Of a stretch of DNA of 64,000 nt, positions 49,172 through 58,164 are shown one piece after another. Every line of letters starts with the position of its first letter. Within the stretch, counting starts at the first letter, position 1. The position numbers and the translations under genes are program-made. The notes under the pieces were generated by a model. That model was not told the origin of the DNA and did not search any database. It saw only the letters and a program-made list of their open reading frames with translations. This stretch comes from Chloroflexi bacterium B3_Chlor (GTDB lineage Bacteria; Chloroflexota; Anaerolineae; UBA7937; B3-Chlor): assembly GCA_005223035.1 (NCBI GenBank), contig NJBK01000008.1, positions 1 to 64,000 of the forward strand. Direction: 5' to 3'.

Positions 49172-49954
49172 TTACTTTGGATGCGACCCCTCCAACTGGT
49201 CAGACCGAATCTGTTCGTAGAGGACGGTGGTGCGGCCAGCGGGCCTCACTCCCAGTTCTTCCTCCAGAGCGACAACGCAGCGCTCGTACTGTCGCAGCGC
49301 GGCGGTTCGGTCCCCCGACAGACAATGGAGGCGCATCAACCGCCGGTGGGTCCGCTCGCGGGCTGGCTCGTGCCGCAGGATGCGGGTTCCGTATACCAGG
49401 CCAGTTTCGTATTGCTGCTGCGCCTCACAATACTCAGTGAGTTTGTCCAACATGGCTAGATACATCTGCTGCAGTCTCTCGCGCTCGTACACGCACCAGT
49501 CCTGATACCAACCCTCCAGCAGATCCCCCTGGTAGAGATGGACTGCATCGTCGAGGGTCTGTACTTGGGAGGCACCCAGTTGGTGACCCGGCACGCCGTG
49601 CACAAGGCCAAGGGCCTCCTCGAACTCCGACACGTCGAGCCACAAGTCGGCTCCTGGGCTGATCTGCACCCAGTCGGGCTCCACTAGCAACACACAACCG
49701 CCGTCAGACCCCCTGTTACCTCTCAACGCAGCCTGAAGCCGCCACAGGGCCTGCCGCAGACATTTCCTCGAGCGGGCGCTCGGGCTATCCTTCCACAGCA
49801 GGTCAGCCAGGATTTCGCGATGCTGGGGACGATCCCTGTGCAGCAGGAGGTAGGCGAACAACTCCTGCACCTTGCGCGGCCTGAGGCCACTCACGACCTG
49901 GTCGCCGCACCGGACGGTGAACCTCCCGAACAGGCGTACCTCCAGCCCACTCAT
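49172..49954 (-). CDS. SARP-family (BTAD) transcriptional activator
   Basis: A 260-residue regulator. It begins LEVRLFGRFTVRCGDQ with an OmpR-type winged helix (SGLRPRKVQELFAYLLLHRD, then LADLLWKDSPSARSRKCLRQ and ALWRLQ). It continues with the bacterial transcriptional activator domain (DAVHLYQGDLLEGWYQDWCV, then the TPR-like VYGTRILRHEPARERTHRRL). It lacks the ATPase found in larger relatives. The ATG at 49954 is preferred to an upstream start at 50104, which would add 50 residues outside the domain. A consensus promoter at 50227-50255 makes a long (~265-base) leader that contains an inverted repeat. Its targets are probably nearby secreted proteins, but this is unproven. Confidence 0.85.
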   Translation of the reverse strand: MSGLEVRLFGRFTVRCGDQVVSGLRPRKVQELFAYLLLHRDRPQHREILADLLWKDSPSARSRKCLRQALWRLQAALRGNRGSDGGCVLLVEPDWVQISPGADLWLDVSEFEEALGLVHGVPGHQLGASQVQTLDDAVHLYQGDLLEGWYQDWCVYERERLQQMYLAMLDKLTEYCEAQQQYETGLVYGTRILRHEPARERTHRRLMRLHCLSGDRTAALRQYERCVVALEEELGVRPAGRTTVLYEQIRSDQLEGSHPK

Positions 49955-49998
49955 CGGCAAGCTCCGCGAACTACCTCCAAGATCCGCTCGAAGGAAGA

Positions 49999-50076
49999 TA
50001 GAGAAATGGGAAGTGCCATAGGCCGTTGACCGTCTCCCACCCCGCAGACTGCCAGCCCGAACGGGCCATTTCTCTA
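49999..50076. promoter_or_regulatory. Inverted repeat in the SARP gene leader
   Basis: TAGAGAAATGG (49999-50009) and CCATTTCTCTA (50066-50076) are perfect 11-base inverted arms 56 bases apart, within the 5' leader of the SARP gene about 45 bases before its start. They could bind a dimeric regulator or form an RNA stem. Confidence 0.45.
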
Positions 50077-50226
50077 GGCCAGCGGAGTGGTGCAGTGGCG
50101 ACAAGTCGGGGCGCGTCCCCCGAGCAGCGGAGTAGTGAAGCGAAGATATCCCCAGATACGTTCAGGAGAAGGTGCAACAGTGTCAAGAGGACTTGCCGCG
50201 TTGCAGTACAGCAATTCGTTGAGTTC

Positions 50227-50255
50227 ATTCTAACACAACTTGAACCTTTTGTCAA
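50227..50255 (-). promoter_or_regulatory. Promoter of the SARP gene
   Basis: On the minus strand, TTGACA (50250-50255, a perfect -35) and TAGAAT (50227-50232) are 17 bases apart. Transcription is expected near 50220. Confidence 0.75.
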
Positions 50256-50624
50256 GCATTCGCGACAATGTCGGCCGTAAACGGCCACAATGCACAGCGG
50301 ACGAACTCACCCGATCCCTCCTCGTTCAGACTTTCGCGTCGCTAGCAGGGTCACATAGCCAGCGCGAAACAGAAATGATGGCGTACGTAGACCAAACGTA
50401 GGGAAAACGTAGGAAAACCGTCCATTTTGGGGCCGATTCGTAGGGAAGATGAATGATGGGCGTCCAGCACCGAGACGGAGAATGCGGTATGATATTGGCG
50501 TGTGGGGATACTTGTCTTTTTCCTCCTTTCGTTCTCCCTCCTCCTGTACCCCAGGGAGGGGGGAGAATGGTTTATGAGCACCAAACCTCCGATTCCGGCT
50601 GCGCCCTGCTACTACTGCGTTCCC

Positions 50625-50654
50625 TTGCCTCAAGTGGGACTACCCCCCTATAAT
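50625..50654 (+). promoter_or_regulatory. Promoter of the M1 peptidase gene
   Basis: TTGCCT (50625-50630) and TATAAT (50649-50654) are 18 bases apart. The -10 covers the ATG at 50653, so translation must begin at the later ATG at 50677. Confidence 0.65.
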
Positions 50655-50676
50655 GTCCAGAGGCCAAGGGACGATC

Positions 50677-52257
50677 ATGATTCGCACAAGCTCCTTTCTC
50701 CTACTTGTCCTGCTCTGCGCTCTCGCCACGGCTTGCGGGGTTCAAGCGACGGCATCCCCCACGCCAGCCGTTCTTCCGTCCTCCACGCCCCGCGAGATTC
50801 CGTCCACCGTGACACCGACTCCCCTACCAACCCCCACGCCTTCGCCTTCTCCAGCCATTCCGGACTGGATGATACAACAGCAAATGGCGATGACCCAGGC
50901 TGCGGGCTCAGACATCCAGGTGCTGGAGCACCTCACCCGATACGACATAGACCTGGCCATCGGCGTCGAGTCGCTCACTCTCATGGGGAAGCAAGTGACG
51001 TGGTACACGAACAACGAGGGTGTCCCTCTAGACGAACTGTATTTCAACCTCTTCCCCAACTCCTCTCGCTTTGCGGCCTCCATGGAGATCACGTCGGCGA
51101 GCATCGGCGGTCAGGACATTGCCTTCGCCTACGAACTCGACCACAAGGCAGTCAAAGTCCCTCTGCCACAGCCGTTGCAGCCAGGACAATCCACCAGTGT
51201 GAACCTGGAGTTCAGGGCTCGCGTCCCCTTCGTCCAAGAGAACCACTACCTGGTGTTCGTCTTTGCACAAGGCGTCTTCTCGCTTGGCGATTGGCACCCC
51301 ATGGTGGCAGTCTACGACGACGACGGCTGGAACCTGGAGTACCCGGAGGGCACCGTCGGCGAGATTGTGTACAGCGAGAGCGCCTTCTACACGGTGCGGG
51401 TCACCATGCCTATCGAGCTTCAAGTCCTTGCCACCGGTGTCGAGGCTGAGGGAACTGTCAATTCAGATGGCAGTCTGACTGTGGTCTACTACAGCGGGCC
51501 CGTCCGAGATTTCCACATCGTGATCAGCGATCGGTACGAAGTCGTCAGCGGTACCGTGGGAGGAACGACGATCAACTCCTACTACTGGCCTGAACATGAA
51601 ACCTGTGGTGCTGAGATACTATGGTTTGCCAGCGTGGCCTTCAACTTGTACAGCCAACTGTTCGGCCCATACCCGTTCACCGAGTTGGACCTGGTGGAGG
51701 CTGACTTGTGGCCTTGGGCTATCGAGTGGCCGGGCTTCATCCTCGTCGGCGAACCGCTCTACTCCGATCCGCAAGAGGTCTGTGGTGAATGGCACGTCGT
51801 TCACGAGGTTGCCCACCAGTGGTGGTACAGCGTTGTGGGTAACGATCAGGTGGACGAGCCCTGGCTCGACGAAGCACTGGCGAACTACTCGACGGTTCTC
51901 TACTACCGAATGGTCCGCGATCCTGAGATCGCAGAGGCCACGATCAACGAACACATCCATCAGCGATACGAGGCCTACGTGCGGGCCTACGGTGATGGCA
52001 TCGTCGGTGGTGCCACTAGAGACTATTCGAGGAGCAGCTACTACCCACTGGTCTATGCGAAAGGTGCCTTGTTTTTCGAAGCCCTTCACGAGTTGATGGG
52101 CGACGAGGCTTTCTTCGAAGGCTTGCGGCGCTACTATCAGGAACACAAATACGGTGTCGCCACCCCTGAGGGGCTCCTGGCGATCATGGAGCAGGCGCAT
52201 GGAGAGCCCCTCCACGACTTCTATGAGCATTGGATCCTCAGCGCGGAGGGGGCCTAA
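50677..52257 (+). CDS. M1-family (gluzincin) metallopeptidase lipoprotein
   Basis: A 526-residue exported zinc peptidase. The N-terminus IRTSSFLLLVLLCALATAC carries a lipobox, and a Pro/Thr-rich linker follows. The zinc site is HEVAHQ (H376, E377, H380) and the third ligand Glu lies 18 residues later in DEPWLDEALAN, the HExxH-x18-E of M1 peptidases. Where aminopeptidases have GxMEN this protein has AIEWPGFIL, so its specificity is likely different from a classical aminopeptidase. The promoter overlaps the ATG at 50653, so the ATG at 50677 is the start. A broken DUF3160 gene follows directly. Confidence 0.87.
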   Translation: MIRTSSFLLLVLLCALATACGVQATASPTPAVLPSSTPREIPSTVTPTPLPTPTPSPSPAIPDWMIQQQMAMTQAAGSDIQVLEHLTRYDIDLAIGVESLTLMGKQVTWYTNNEGVPLDELYFNLFPNSSRFAASMEITSASIGGQDIAFAYELDHKAVKVPLPQPLQPGQSTSVNLEFRARVPFVQENHYLVFVFAQGVFSLGDWHPMVAVYDDDGWNLEYPEGTVGEIVYSESAFYTVRVTMPIELQVLATGVEAEGTVNSDGSLTVVYYSGPVRDFHIVISDRYEVVSGTVGGTTINSYYWPEHETCGAEILWFASVAFNLYSQLFGPYPFTELDLVEADLWPWAIEWPGFILVGEPLYSDPQEVCGEWHVVHEVAHQWWYSVVGNDQVDEPWLDEALANYSTVLYYRMVRDPEIAEATINEHIHQRYEAYVRAYGDGIVGGATRDYSRSSYYPLVYAKGALFFEALHELMGDEAFFEGLRRYYQEHKYGVATPEGLLAIMEQAHGEPLHDFYEHWILSAEGA

Positions 52258-52520
52258 GTGAAGCGGCCATGGTGGCTGACGTGGCCACGGACCTCAATGG
52301 CTGAGCCGTTCTCGAAGAAGCCGTGCGCAAGATCTTCGAAATCTATGTGGTCGTGGAAGTTGAGGGACAGCTGACCCTGACCGAAGACGGAGTTTTCTCC
52401 TACTGCGAATTGCCTTGGCCGAGGAGCCATCGCTTGACCGACGGGAGTTGGCGGGAGATGCTGAACAGCGGTCAGGCCCCTCCTCGGCCGAAATGGACCT
52501 CTACCTTCGTCTCAGAATAG
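52258..52520 (+). pseudogene. DUF3160 C-terminal remnant with an in-frame stop
   Basis: Reading from about 52258, the frame gives SEAAMVADVATDLNG, a TGA at 52302-52304, then AVLEEAVRKIFEIYVVVEVE and later LTDGSWREMLNSGQAPPRPK before the stop at 52520. This ending (VADV..D, VLEEAV, IYVVV, RLTDxxWREML..G.APPRP.WT) is that of DUF3160 proteins. The rest of the gene is missing and its left edge meets the end of the peptidase gene. It is a truncated relic with an in-frame stop. The match is from memory of the family. Confidence 0.7.
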
Positions 52521-52752
52521 AGTAGGGGTCCGGGAAACGAAGTCCTCTCAGTCACCCATGCTTCCCGTCCCCGTCCGTGTGGTGAAGCACTACGGGCCCC
52601 ACTTCCCAAGGCCCTTGTCCATTCTCCCCACCATGATGACTCCACGAAACAGCCACGCCACCTGCAGGCGTGCTGCTAGCGCTCCACCATGGACCGCGGC
52701 GTGGTACACATGGATTCGTGAGAATGTAGCCTGTGAGACCTACGCTTTTTGT
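52521..52752. other. Intergenic region between DUF3160 relic and hdr promoter
   Basis: About 230 bases with no gene I can support before the hdr operon promoter at 52753. Confidence 0.35.
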
Positions 52753-52782
52753 TTGACAGGAGCCGCGCCCCTACGCTATAAT
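52753..52782 (+). promoter_or_regulatory. Promoter of the heterodisulfide reductase-like operon
   Basis: TTGACA (52753-52758, perfect) and TATAAT (52777-52782, perfect) are 18 bases apart. The leader to the ATG at 52877 is about 88 bases. Confidence 0.8.
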
Positions 52783-52876
52783 ATCAACGGTAAATCTTAC
52801 CAATATGGTCTGATTTGTTGACCCGATTGGCACCGATCCGAGTTGAAACGTATCCCGCGTTTATGGCGGGCTGCGA

Positions 52877-54208
52877 ATGGGAGACATGGAAGCAACTCTG
52901 GTCATAGGAGCAGGCATAGCCGGGATGCAGGCCGCCCTCGACATCGCCGACGCTGGCTTCAAAGCATACCTCGTGGAGAAGGAGCCGAGCATCGGTGGGC
53001 GGATGGCCCAGCTAGACGAAACCTTCCCCACCCTCGATTGCTCCTCGTGCATCCTGACCCCCCAGATGGTCAGCGTTGGAGGCCATCCCAATATTGAGCT
53101 GTTTACCTATTCAGAGGTCGTCGAGGTCGACGGGAGCGCCGGCCAGTTCAAGGTCAAGGTGAGGAAGAAGCCACGGTACATTGACGTGGACAAATGCACT
53201 GGTTGCGGTATCTGCGCGGAGAACTGCCGCCTCAAGGATAGGATTGACAGCGAATTCAACGTAGCCATGGGCAGGAGAGGAGCGGCGTATATGCCTTTCC
53301 CCCAGGCGGTTCCCCTGAAGTACACTATCGATGGCGAGCATTGTCTCATGATACAGAGGGGGAAATGCGGCAAATCCCCACCTTGTAGAGATGCCTGCCC
53401 AGCGGAAGCCATAGACTTCAAGCAAGCCGAGGAGATTGTGGAGCTAGAGGTCGTAGCCATCATCGTGGCCACCGGCTTCGACCCCTTCGATGCCCAGCTA
53501 AAGCCAGAGTACGGGTATGGCGTCTATGAGGACGTCATTACCGGACTACAGTTTGAACGACTCTCTTCCGCATCAGGCCCGACGTTTGGGGAGATCAAGC
53601 TTGACGAAAGACCCATCAAGGATGTGGTATTCATCCAATGCGTAGGCAGCAGGGATCGAACCCTGGGAAACCCCTATTGCTCGCGGGTGTGTTGCATGTA
53701 CACCGCCAAGCAAGCACACCTGGTTCGGGAAAAGCTCCCTGAGGCCCGTGTGACGGTCTTCTACACGGATATGAGGGCCTTCGGCAAAGGTTTCGAGGAA
53801 TTCTATGATCGTGTGAGGGAAGAGAGAGTCCTATATCGACGCGGCAACCCCTCGGAGATATACAGACGTGGGGACAGGCTGGTGGTCAGGGCAGAAGATA
53901 CCTTGTTGGCGAAGCCGATAGAGATGGAGGCCGACTTGGTTGTCCTGGCCATAGGGCTCGTGCCCCGTGAAGACGCGGATGACGTAACCGGCTTGCTGCA
54001 TCTCTCCCGCTCGGGCGATGGCTTCTTCATGGAATCCCACCCCAAGTTGAGGCCGACGGAGACGGAAGTGGAAGGCATATTCCTGGCGGGCTGCTGCCAG
54101 GGTCCCAAGGATATCCCCGATGCTGTTGCCCAGGCCAAGGCTACCGCGTCATCGGCCATCGTGATGATGTCTCAACCCAAAGACAAGCCCGCCGCTGACC
54201 AGGAGTGA
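52877..54208 (+). CDS. HdrA-like FAD/iron-sulfur protein (short form)
   Basis: A 443-residue flavoprotein. The FAD loop is ATLVIGAGIAGMQAALDIAD. Then come FPTLDCSSCILTPQM, a ferredoxin-type DKCTGCGICAENCRLK and a Cys-rich GKCGKSPPCRDACPAEA, the iron-sulfur sites inserted in HdrA. The rest has CVGSRDRTLGNPYCSRVCCM and a second dinucleotide fold. It lacks the usual HdrA N-terminal domain and the C-terminal two-cluster ferredoxin. It should accept electrons, perhaps with bifurcation, alongside the HdrCB gene 7 bases downstream. It is about 80% identical by eye to the C-terminal half of the longer paralogue at 55363. The start could also be the ATG at 52886. Confidence 0.88.
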   Translation: MGDMEATLVIGAGIAGMQAALDIADAGFKAYLVEKEPSIGGRMAQLDETFPTLDCSSCILTPQMVSVGGHPNIELFTYSEVVEVDGSAGQFKVKVRKKPRYIDVDKCTGCGICAENCRLKDRIDSEFNVAMGRRGAAYMPFPQAVPLKYTIDGEHCLMIQRGKCGKSPPCRDACPAEAIDFKQAEEIVELEVVAIIVATGFDPFDAQLKPEYGYGVYEDVITGLQFERLSSASGPTFGEIKLDERPIKDVVFIQCVGSRDRTLGNPYCSRVCCMYTAKQAHLVREKLPEARVTVFYTDMRAFGKGFEEFYDRVREERVLYRRGNPSEIYRRGDRLVVRAEDTLLAKPIEMEADLVVLAIGLVPREDADDVTGLLHLSRSGDGFFMESHPKLRPTETEVEGIFLAGCCQGPKDIPDAVAQAKATASSAIVMMSQPKDKPAADQE

Positions 54209-54215
54209 GAAGACA

Positions 54216-55334
54216 ATGGAAACCGACCAGACCATCTTGGAACGGTGTGACCTGTGGGGCTGCATCCAGTGCGGTAAATGCACTGGAGGCTGTCCCTTGT
54301 CATTCAAGACGACTCTGAATGTTAGGCGTTTGATATATGAGGCCCTCGTAGAAGGCGACGTGAATCCGGACGGCATGGAAGAGTTGTGGGACTGCACCAC
54401 GTGTGGGACCTGCGTTCTCCGCTGCCCCAAGGAAGTAGAGCCAGTAGACGTGATAGTGGCTCTGCGCACCGAACTGGTGGACGGAGGAATCATACCTCCG
54501 ACTATCAGGGACGCCCTGACCAGCGTGTTCAGATACGGCAATCCATCACTGATGCAGCCCGAGGAGAGGGCCGACTGGGCGGAAGGCTTGGGGGTCAAGA
54601 GCATCTCCGACGGTGCCGACGTGCTATACTTCGTTGGCTGCATTCCGTCTTACGACGATCGCGTTCAGAAGGTCGCCAAGGCCCTGGTCAAGGCTTTCCA
54701 CAAGGCAGAAGTGGATTTCGGCATCCTAGGCGTCGAGGAGAAATGCTGCTGCAATGAGGTACGACGTGTGGGTGAAGAGGGGCTCTTCGAGTACGTGGTG
54801 GAGGAGCAGCAAGAACTCTTCAGCAGCTGCAACGTGGAGCATATTGTGACTACCTCTCCTCATTGCTTCAACACCTTCACAAACGAGTACGAAGGTTTGG
54901 ATATCAAGGTCCAACACTATACTCAGTTCGTGGCTGAGCTGATAGACAATGGCAAGCTGGCCTTCACGGGTGAGTTGAACAAGGTGGTTACCTATCACGA
55001 TCCTTGCTTCCTTGGCAAGCAAAACGCGGTCTACGATGAACCGAGGAAGATCCTCCAGAGTATCCCGGGCGTGGAGTTCCGTGAGATGGATCGAACAAGA
55101 GACCGGAGCCTGTGCTGTGAGGGCGGAGGCGGCAGGATGTGGGGGGAAGGCACCAATCCCGAGGAACGCCTGGCGACTTCTCGCTTTGAGGAGGTTCTCA
55201 GCGTCGGCGCTGACATCATGGCTGTGGCCTGCCCCTTCTGCCTGCTGACCTTTGACCTAGCTGCCAAAGCGGGAGGATATGACGAGAAGGTCCAGGTGAC
55301 GGACATCATTGAGCTGGTGGCTGAGGTGATCTGA
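54216..55334 (+). CDS. HdrC-HdrB fusion (HdrD-like) iron-sulfur protein
   Basis: A 372-residue fusion. The N-terminal ~100 residues are HdrC-like with two 4Fe-4S motifs, CIQCGKCTGGCP and CTTCGTCVLRCP. The remainder is HdrB-like with two CCG (cysteine-rich) domains: GCIPSYDDRVQ to EKCCCNEVRRVG, and HDPCFLGKQN to RSLCCEGGGGRMWGE with ACPFCLLTF. HdrB binds the noncubane clusters that reduce disulfides. As in HdrDE-type and many bacterial relatives, this protein probably reduces a disulfide or moves electrons between two carriers. It lies between two HdrA-like genes and shares their transcript; spacing is 7 bases upstream and 28 downstream. Confidence 0.9.
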   Translation: METDQTILERCDLWGCIQCGKCTGGCPLSFKTTLNVRRLIYEALVEGDVNPDGMEELWDCTTCGTCVLRCPKEVEPVDVIVALRTELVDGGIIPPTIRDALTSVFRYGNPSLMQPEERADWAEGLGVKSISDGADVLYFVGCIPSYDDRVQKVAKALVKAFHKAEVDFGILGVEEKCCCNEVRRVGEEGLFEYVVEEQQELFSSCNVEHIVTTSPHCFNTFTNEYEGLDIKVQHYTQFVAELIDNGKLAFTGELNKVVTYHDPCFLGKQNAVYDEPRKILQSIPGVEFREMDRTRDRSLCCEGGGGRMWGEGTNPEERLATSRFEEVLSVGADIMAVACPFCLLTFDLAAKAGGYDEKVQVTDIIELVAEVI

Positions 55335-55362
55335 GGCTCAGGTTGCCTCAGCAGGAGGAAAG

Positions 55363-57117
55363 ATGCCACCGAAGGTCGGGGTGTACGTTTGCCATTGCGG
55401 AATAAACATCGCCCACACCGTAGCCGTCCAGGATGTAGCCAGGGCCGCGGCAGGATTGCCTGATGTTGCCGTAGCCAGGGACTACATCTACGTGTGCTCT
55501 GACCCAGGTCAGCAGTCGATTCAGGACGATATCAAGGAACTTGGTCTCAATAGAGTGGTGGTGGCCTCCTGTTCTCCCCGCATGCACGAACTTACGTTCA
55601 GACGGGTGATTCAAGAGGCTGGACTTAACCCCTACTATCTGCAGATAGCCAACATCAGGGAACAGTGTTCGTGGGTACACAGTGAGCGAGGTTCCGCGAC
55701 CGAGAAAGCTAAGGAGGTCGTGGCCGCAGCTGTGTCCAGGGCGCGTCTTCTCGAGCCATTAGAGGAGAGAGAAGTCCAGGTGACACGGGCAGCCCTGGTT
55801 GTCGGTGGAGGCATCGCCGGGCTGCAAGCGGCTCTGGATATCGCTGACGCTGGCTATATCGCCTATGTAGTTGAGAAGGAATCCACCGTTGGTGGGAAGG
55901 TGGCTCAACTGGGACTGACGTTCCCTACTCTGGATGATGCGGGGACGCTTCTGGGTGAGATCAGCGAGCGGGTCGAACAGCACCCTAACATCGAGGTGTT
56001 TACGAATTCGGAGCTCGTCGATGCAGAGGGCTTCATCGGCAATTTCCAGGTCAAGGTGCACAGGCACCCTCGCCACTCGGATAAGGGGGCCCACTCCGAT
56101 AATGCTGAGGATCTCGCGCCGGCGGAGAGTGTTCTTGAGCTAGGTGTGGGAACTGTCATAGTCGCCACAGGCTTCGATGTCTTCGATGCCAGCTTGAAGC
56201 CTGAATTCGGGTATAGCGTGTATGACAATGTCATCACCGCATTGGAGTTCGAGCAGCTGTCATCGCCCTCAGGTCCGACCGGAGGGGAGATCAAGATCGA
56301 TGGTAGGACACCCGAGGACGTGGTCTTTATTCACTGTGTAGGCAGCAGGGATCGGAACCTGGGGAATCCGTACTGCTCGCGGATATGCTGCATGTACACT
56401 GCCAAGCAGGCTCACATCGTGAGGGAGAAATTGCCTGAAGCACGGATCACCGTGTTCTACATAGATGTGCGCGCGTTTGGCAAGGGATTCGAGGAGTTCT
56501 ACGATCAAGTCAGGGAGGAGAGAGTCCGGTACCGGCGTGGAAACCCGTCGGAGATATACAGGCGAGGGGACAGATTGGTGGTGAGGGCTGAAGATACCTT
56601 GCTGGGAAAACCGATAGAAGTGGAGGCCGACTTGGTAGTGCTGGCAGCAGGGATCGTCCCTCGTGAGGACGCTGGACAGGTGGCGGGGCCCTTGAAGCTG
56701 TCACGTTCAGAGGATGGCTTCTTCATGGAACTGCACCCTAAGCTGAGACCCGTTGATACGACAACCGATGGGGTCTATCTGGCTGGCTGTTGCCAAGGCC
56801 CGAAGGACATCACGGACACCATAGCTCAGGCCAAGGCAGCAGCCTCCTCGGCCCTGATCCCCTTGTCACTGGGCCGCGTTAGGGTAGAATCGGTCACCTG
56901 CGCTATAGACCCTCTGTTGTGTTCAGGGTGTGGTCTATGCGCGGAGGCTTGCGTATACGGAGCGCTGGCCCTGGACGGACGCACAGGACTCATGACCGCC
57001 AACCAGGTGGTGTGCAAGGGTTGTGGAGCTTGCGCAACGGCATGCCCGTCCGGCGCGATTGTGGTGAAACACTTCACGCCCGACCAAATCCTTGCTGAGG
57101 TGGAGGCGGCGATATGA
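55363..57117 (+). CDS. HdrA-like FAD/iron-sulfur protein (long form)
   Basis: A 584-residue protein. It has the HdrA N-terminal domain (VGVYVCHCGINIAHTVAVQD, VVVASCSPRMHELTFRR), then the FAD loop AALVVGGGIAGLQAALDIAD. At FPTLDDAGTLLG the Cys pair seen in the short form is replaced by Asp residues, and the inserted ferredoxin stretch is missing. The C-terminus has a two-cluster ferredoxin: CSGCGLCAEACVYGAL and CKGCGACATACPSGA. From CVGSRDRNLG onward it is about 80% identical by eye to the short HdrA. Its losses and gains complement that protein, so both may be needed for one electron path. AGGAGG precedes the ATG at 55363. Confidence 0.88.
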   Translation: MPPKVGVYVCHCGINIAHTVAVQDVARAAAGLPDVAVARDYIYVCSDPGQQSIQDDIKELGLNRVVVASCSPRMHELTFRRVIQEAGLNPYYLQIANIREQCSWVHSERGSATEKAKEVVAAAVSRARLLEPLEEREVQVTRAALVVGGGIAGLQAALDIADAGYIAYVVEKESTVGGKVAQLGLTFPTLDDAGTLLGEISERVEQHPNIEVFTNSELVDAEGFIGNFQVKVHRHPRHSDKGAHSDNAEDLAPAESVLELGVGTVIVATGFDVFDASLKPEFGYSVYDNVITALEFEQLSSPSGPTGGEIKIDGRTPEDVVFIHCVGSRDRNLGNPYCSRICCMYTAKQAHIVREKLPEARITVFYIDVRAFGKGFEEFYDQVREERVRYRRGNPSEIYRRGDRLVVRAEDTLLGKPIEVEADLVVLAAGIVPREDAGQVAGPLKLSRSEDGFFMELHPKLRPVDTTTDGVYLAGCCQGPKDITDTIAQAKAAASSALIPLSLGRVRVESVTCAIDPLLCSGCGLCAEACVYGALALDGRTGLMTANQVVCKGCGACATACPSGAIVVKHFTPDQILAEVEAAI

Positions 57118-57551
57118 ATCCTCCCCAGGGACCGTCCTGTCTCGCCTCTCGCATGGTACGGGCCACGCATCTCCTGCCGGCCAGCCCGGCAGGACTACGG
57201 TGTGAGGTTGTAGAATCCGCAACGCATTCTTCCAAAGCGCTCACGTGAATCACACATCGGTCATAGCCCTCATGTGCAACAGCGGAATCAACCTCGCGTA
57301 TGACAACGTTTTTGACAAGCTGCTCCTCCCTCCGGTTGTGGCGGCCACGATCGCTGTGGCAAAGACCAGGCAATCGTCGTGCCCGACCAAGCTCTGCCTC
57401 CGAGGGACGGCTTGCTTCAGCTTCTGCTGGCCCAGGACACTATCTTCCAGGTGTGGTCCTCACCAACTTTCGAAGATATGATGGAAGAAGGGAGCTTTTC
57501 CTGCGTGGTCCCCTCCCGACAGGGACGGCAGGTCGTATAGGAAGGTGTTGT
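57118..57551. other. Intergenic region after the hdr operon
   Basis: About 430 bases with a stem-loop near the start (57173-57193). The frame that opens at 57300 runs into the DUF2085 gene, but this part lacks the family's hydrophobic pattern and I do not include it as coding. Confidence 0.4.
57173..57193 (+). terminator. Stem-loop after the hdr operon (no T-tract)
   Basis: CCTGCCGG and CCGGCAGG form a perfect 8-base stem with a CCAGC loop, 55 bases after the stop of the long HdrA gene. There is no T-run behind it, so it may stabilise the RNA end rather than terminate transcription by itself. Confidence 0.4.
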
Positions 57552-58121
57552 GTGGGAGAACCGCAGGTTGCCGTTAGGGCGAGACGTGCAATAGTCATTC
57601 TCGACAGATTCATACTGTCACTGTCCAGACATTGGTTGTTCCTGTTCAACCTGGTTTTTGGACTCTATGCAGGTTTGCCAGTCCTGGCGCCACTACTCGT
57701 GACATTTGGCCAGGTCAGGTTGGCTAACCTGATCTACTTCGTCTACCAGCATCTTTGTCATCAGATGCCTTCGCGGTGTTACTTCATTGGGCGCTTCCAG
57801 GTGGCTATCTGTGAGCGTGACCTTGCACTATATGGGGGAGCCTGCCTTGCCGGAATTGCTTTTGCGCTGGTCAGGGACCGGGTCAGGCCTCTGTCCATCC
57901 CGATATGGATTATTCTCATCGGCCCCCTGGTAGTCGATGGGGTGACACAGGTCTTGGGCCTGCGGTTGAGCACTTGGCAACTGCGAACGGTCACCGGACT
58001 CTTGGCCAGTGGAGCCACAGTCTGGCTGGTGTACCCGTATCTGGAAGAGGGTTTCAAGGAGATCCAGGCGTCCGCGGGGTCACAGCTAAGAAAAGTGGAG
58101 GCCGAGAAGAGGAGCACCTGA
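57552..58121 (+). CDS. DUF2085 integral membrane protein
   Basis: A 189-residue protein of the DUF2085 family. It has about four membrane segments (LFLFNLVFGLYAGLPVLAPL, then LYGGACLAGIAFALV and a Pro/Ile-rich helix IPIWIILIGPLVVDGV). A Cys/His-rich extracytoplasmic motif, YQHLCHQMPSRCYFIGRFQV, is the family signature. The function is not established. The GTG at 57552 is chosen because AGGAAGG lies six bases upstream; the ORF extends back to 57300 in poorly hydrophobic sequence. The C-terminus is charged and helical. It is monocistronic on this strand. Confidence 0.72.
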   Translation: MGEPQVAVRARRAIVILDRFILSLSRHWLFLFNLVFGLYAGLPVLAPLLVTFGQVRLANLIYFVYQHLCHQMPSRCYFIGRFQVAICERDLALYGGACLAGIAFALVRDRVRPLSIPIWIILIGPLVVDGVTQVLGLRLSTWQLRTVTGLLASGATVWLVYPYLEEGFKEIQASAGSQLRKVEAEKRST

Positions 58122-58164
58122 GACCGGGCATCGATTCGAGTCAACGCCCGTTATGGGACGTTGA

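Larger units (their letters stand above)
49955..50676. other. Divergent control region between SARP gene and M1 peptidase gene
   Basis: About 720 bases without a supported gene. It holds a minus-strand promoter (50227-50255), a plus-strand promoter (50625-50654), an 11-base inverted repeat (49999-50076) and a short GGCCG-TAAA-CGGCC hairpin near 50274-50287. Confidence 0.6.

Noticed and set aside
57300..57551. Upstream extension of the DUF2085 gene
   Set aside because: The sequence is not hydrophobic in the family's pattern and a better ribosome site precedes the GTG at 57552.
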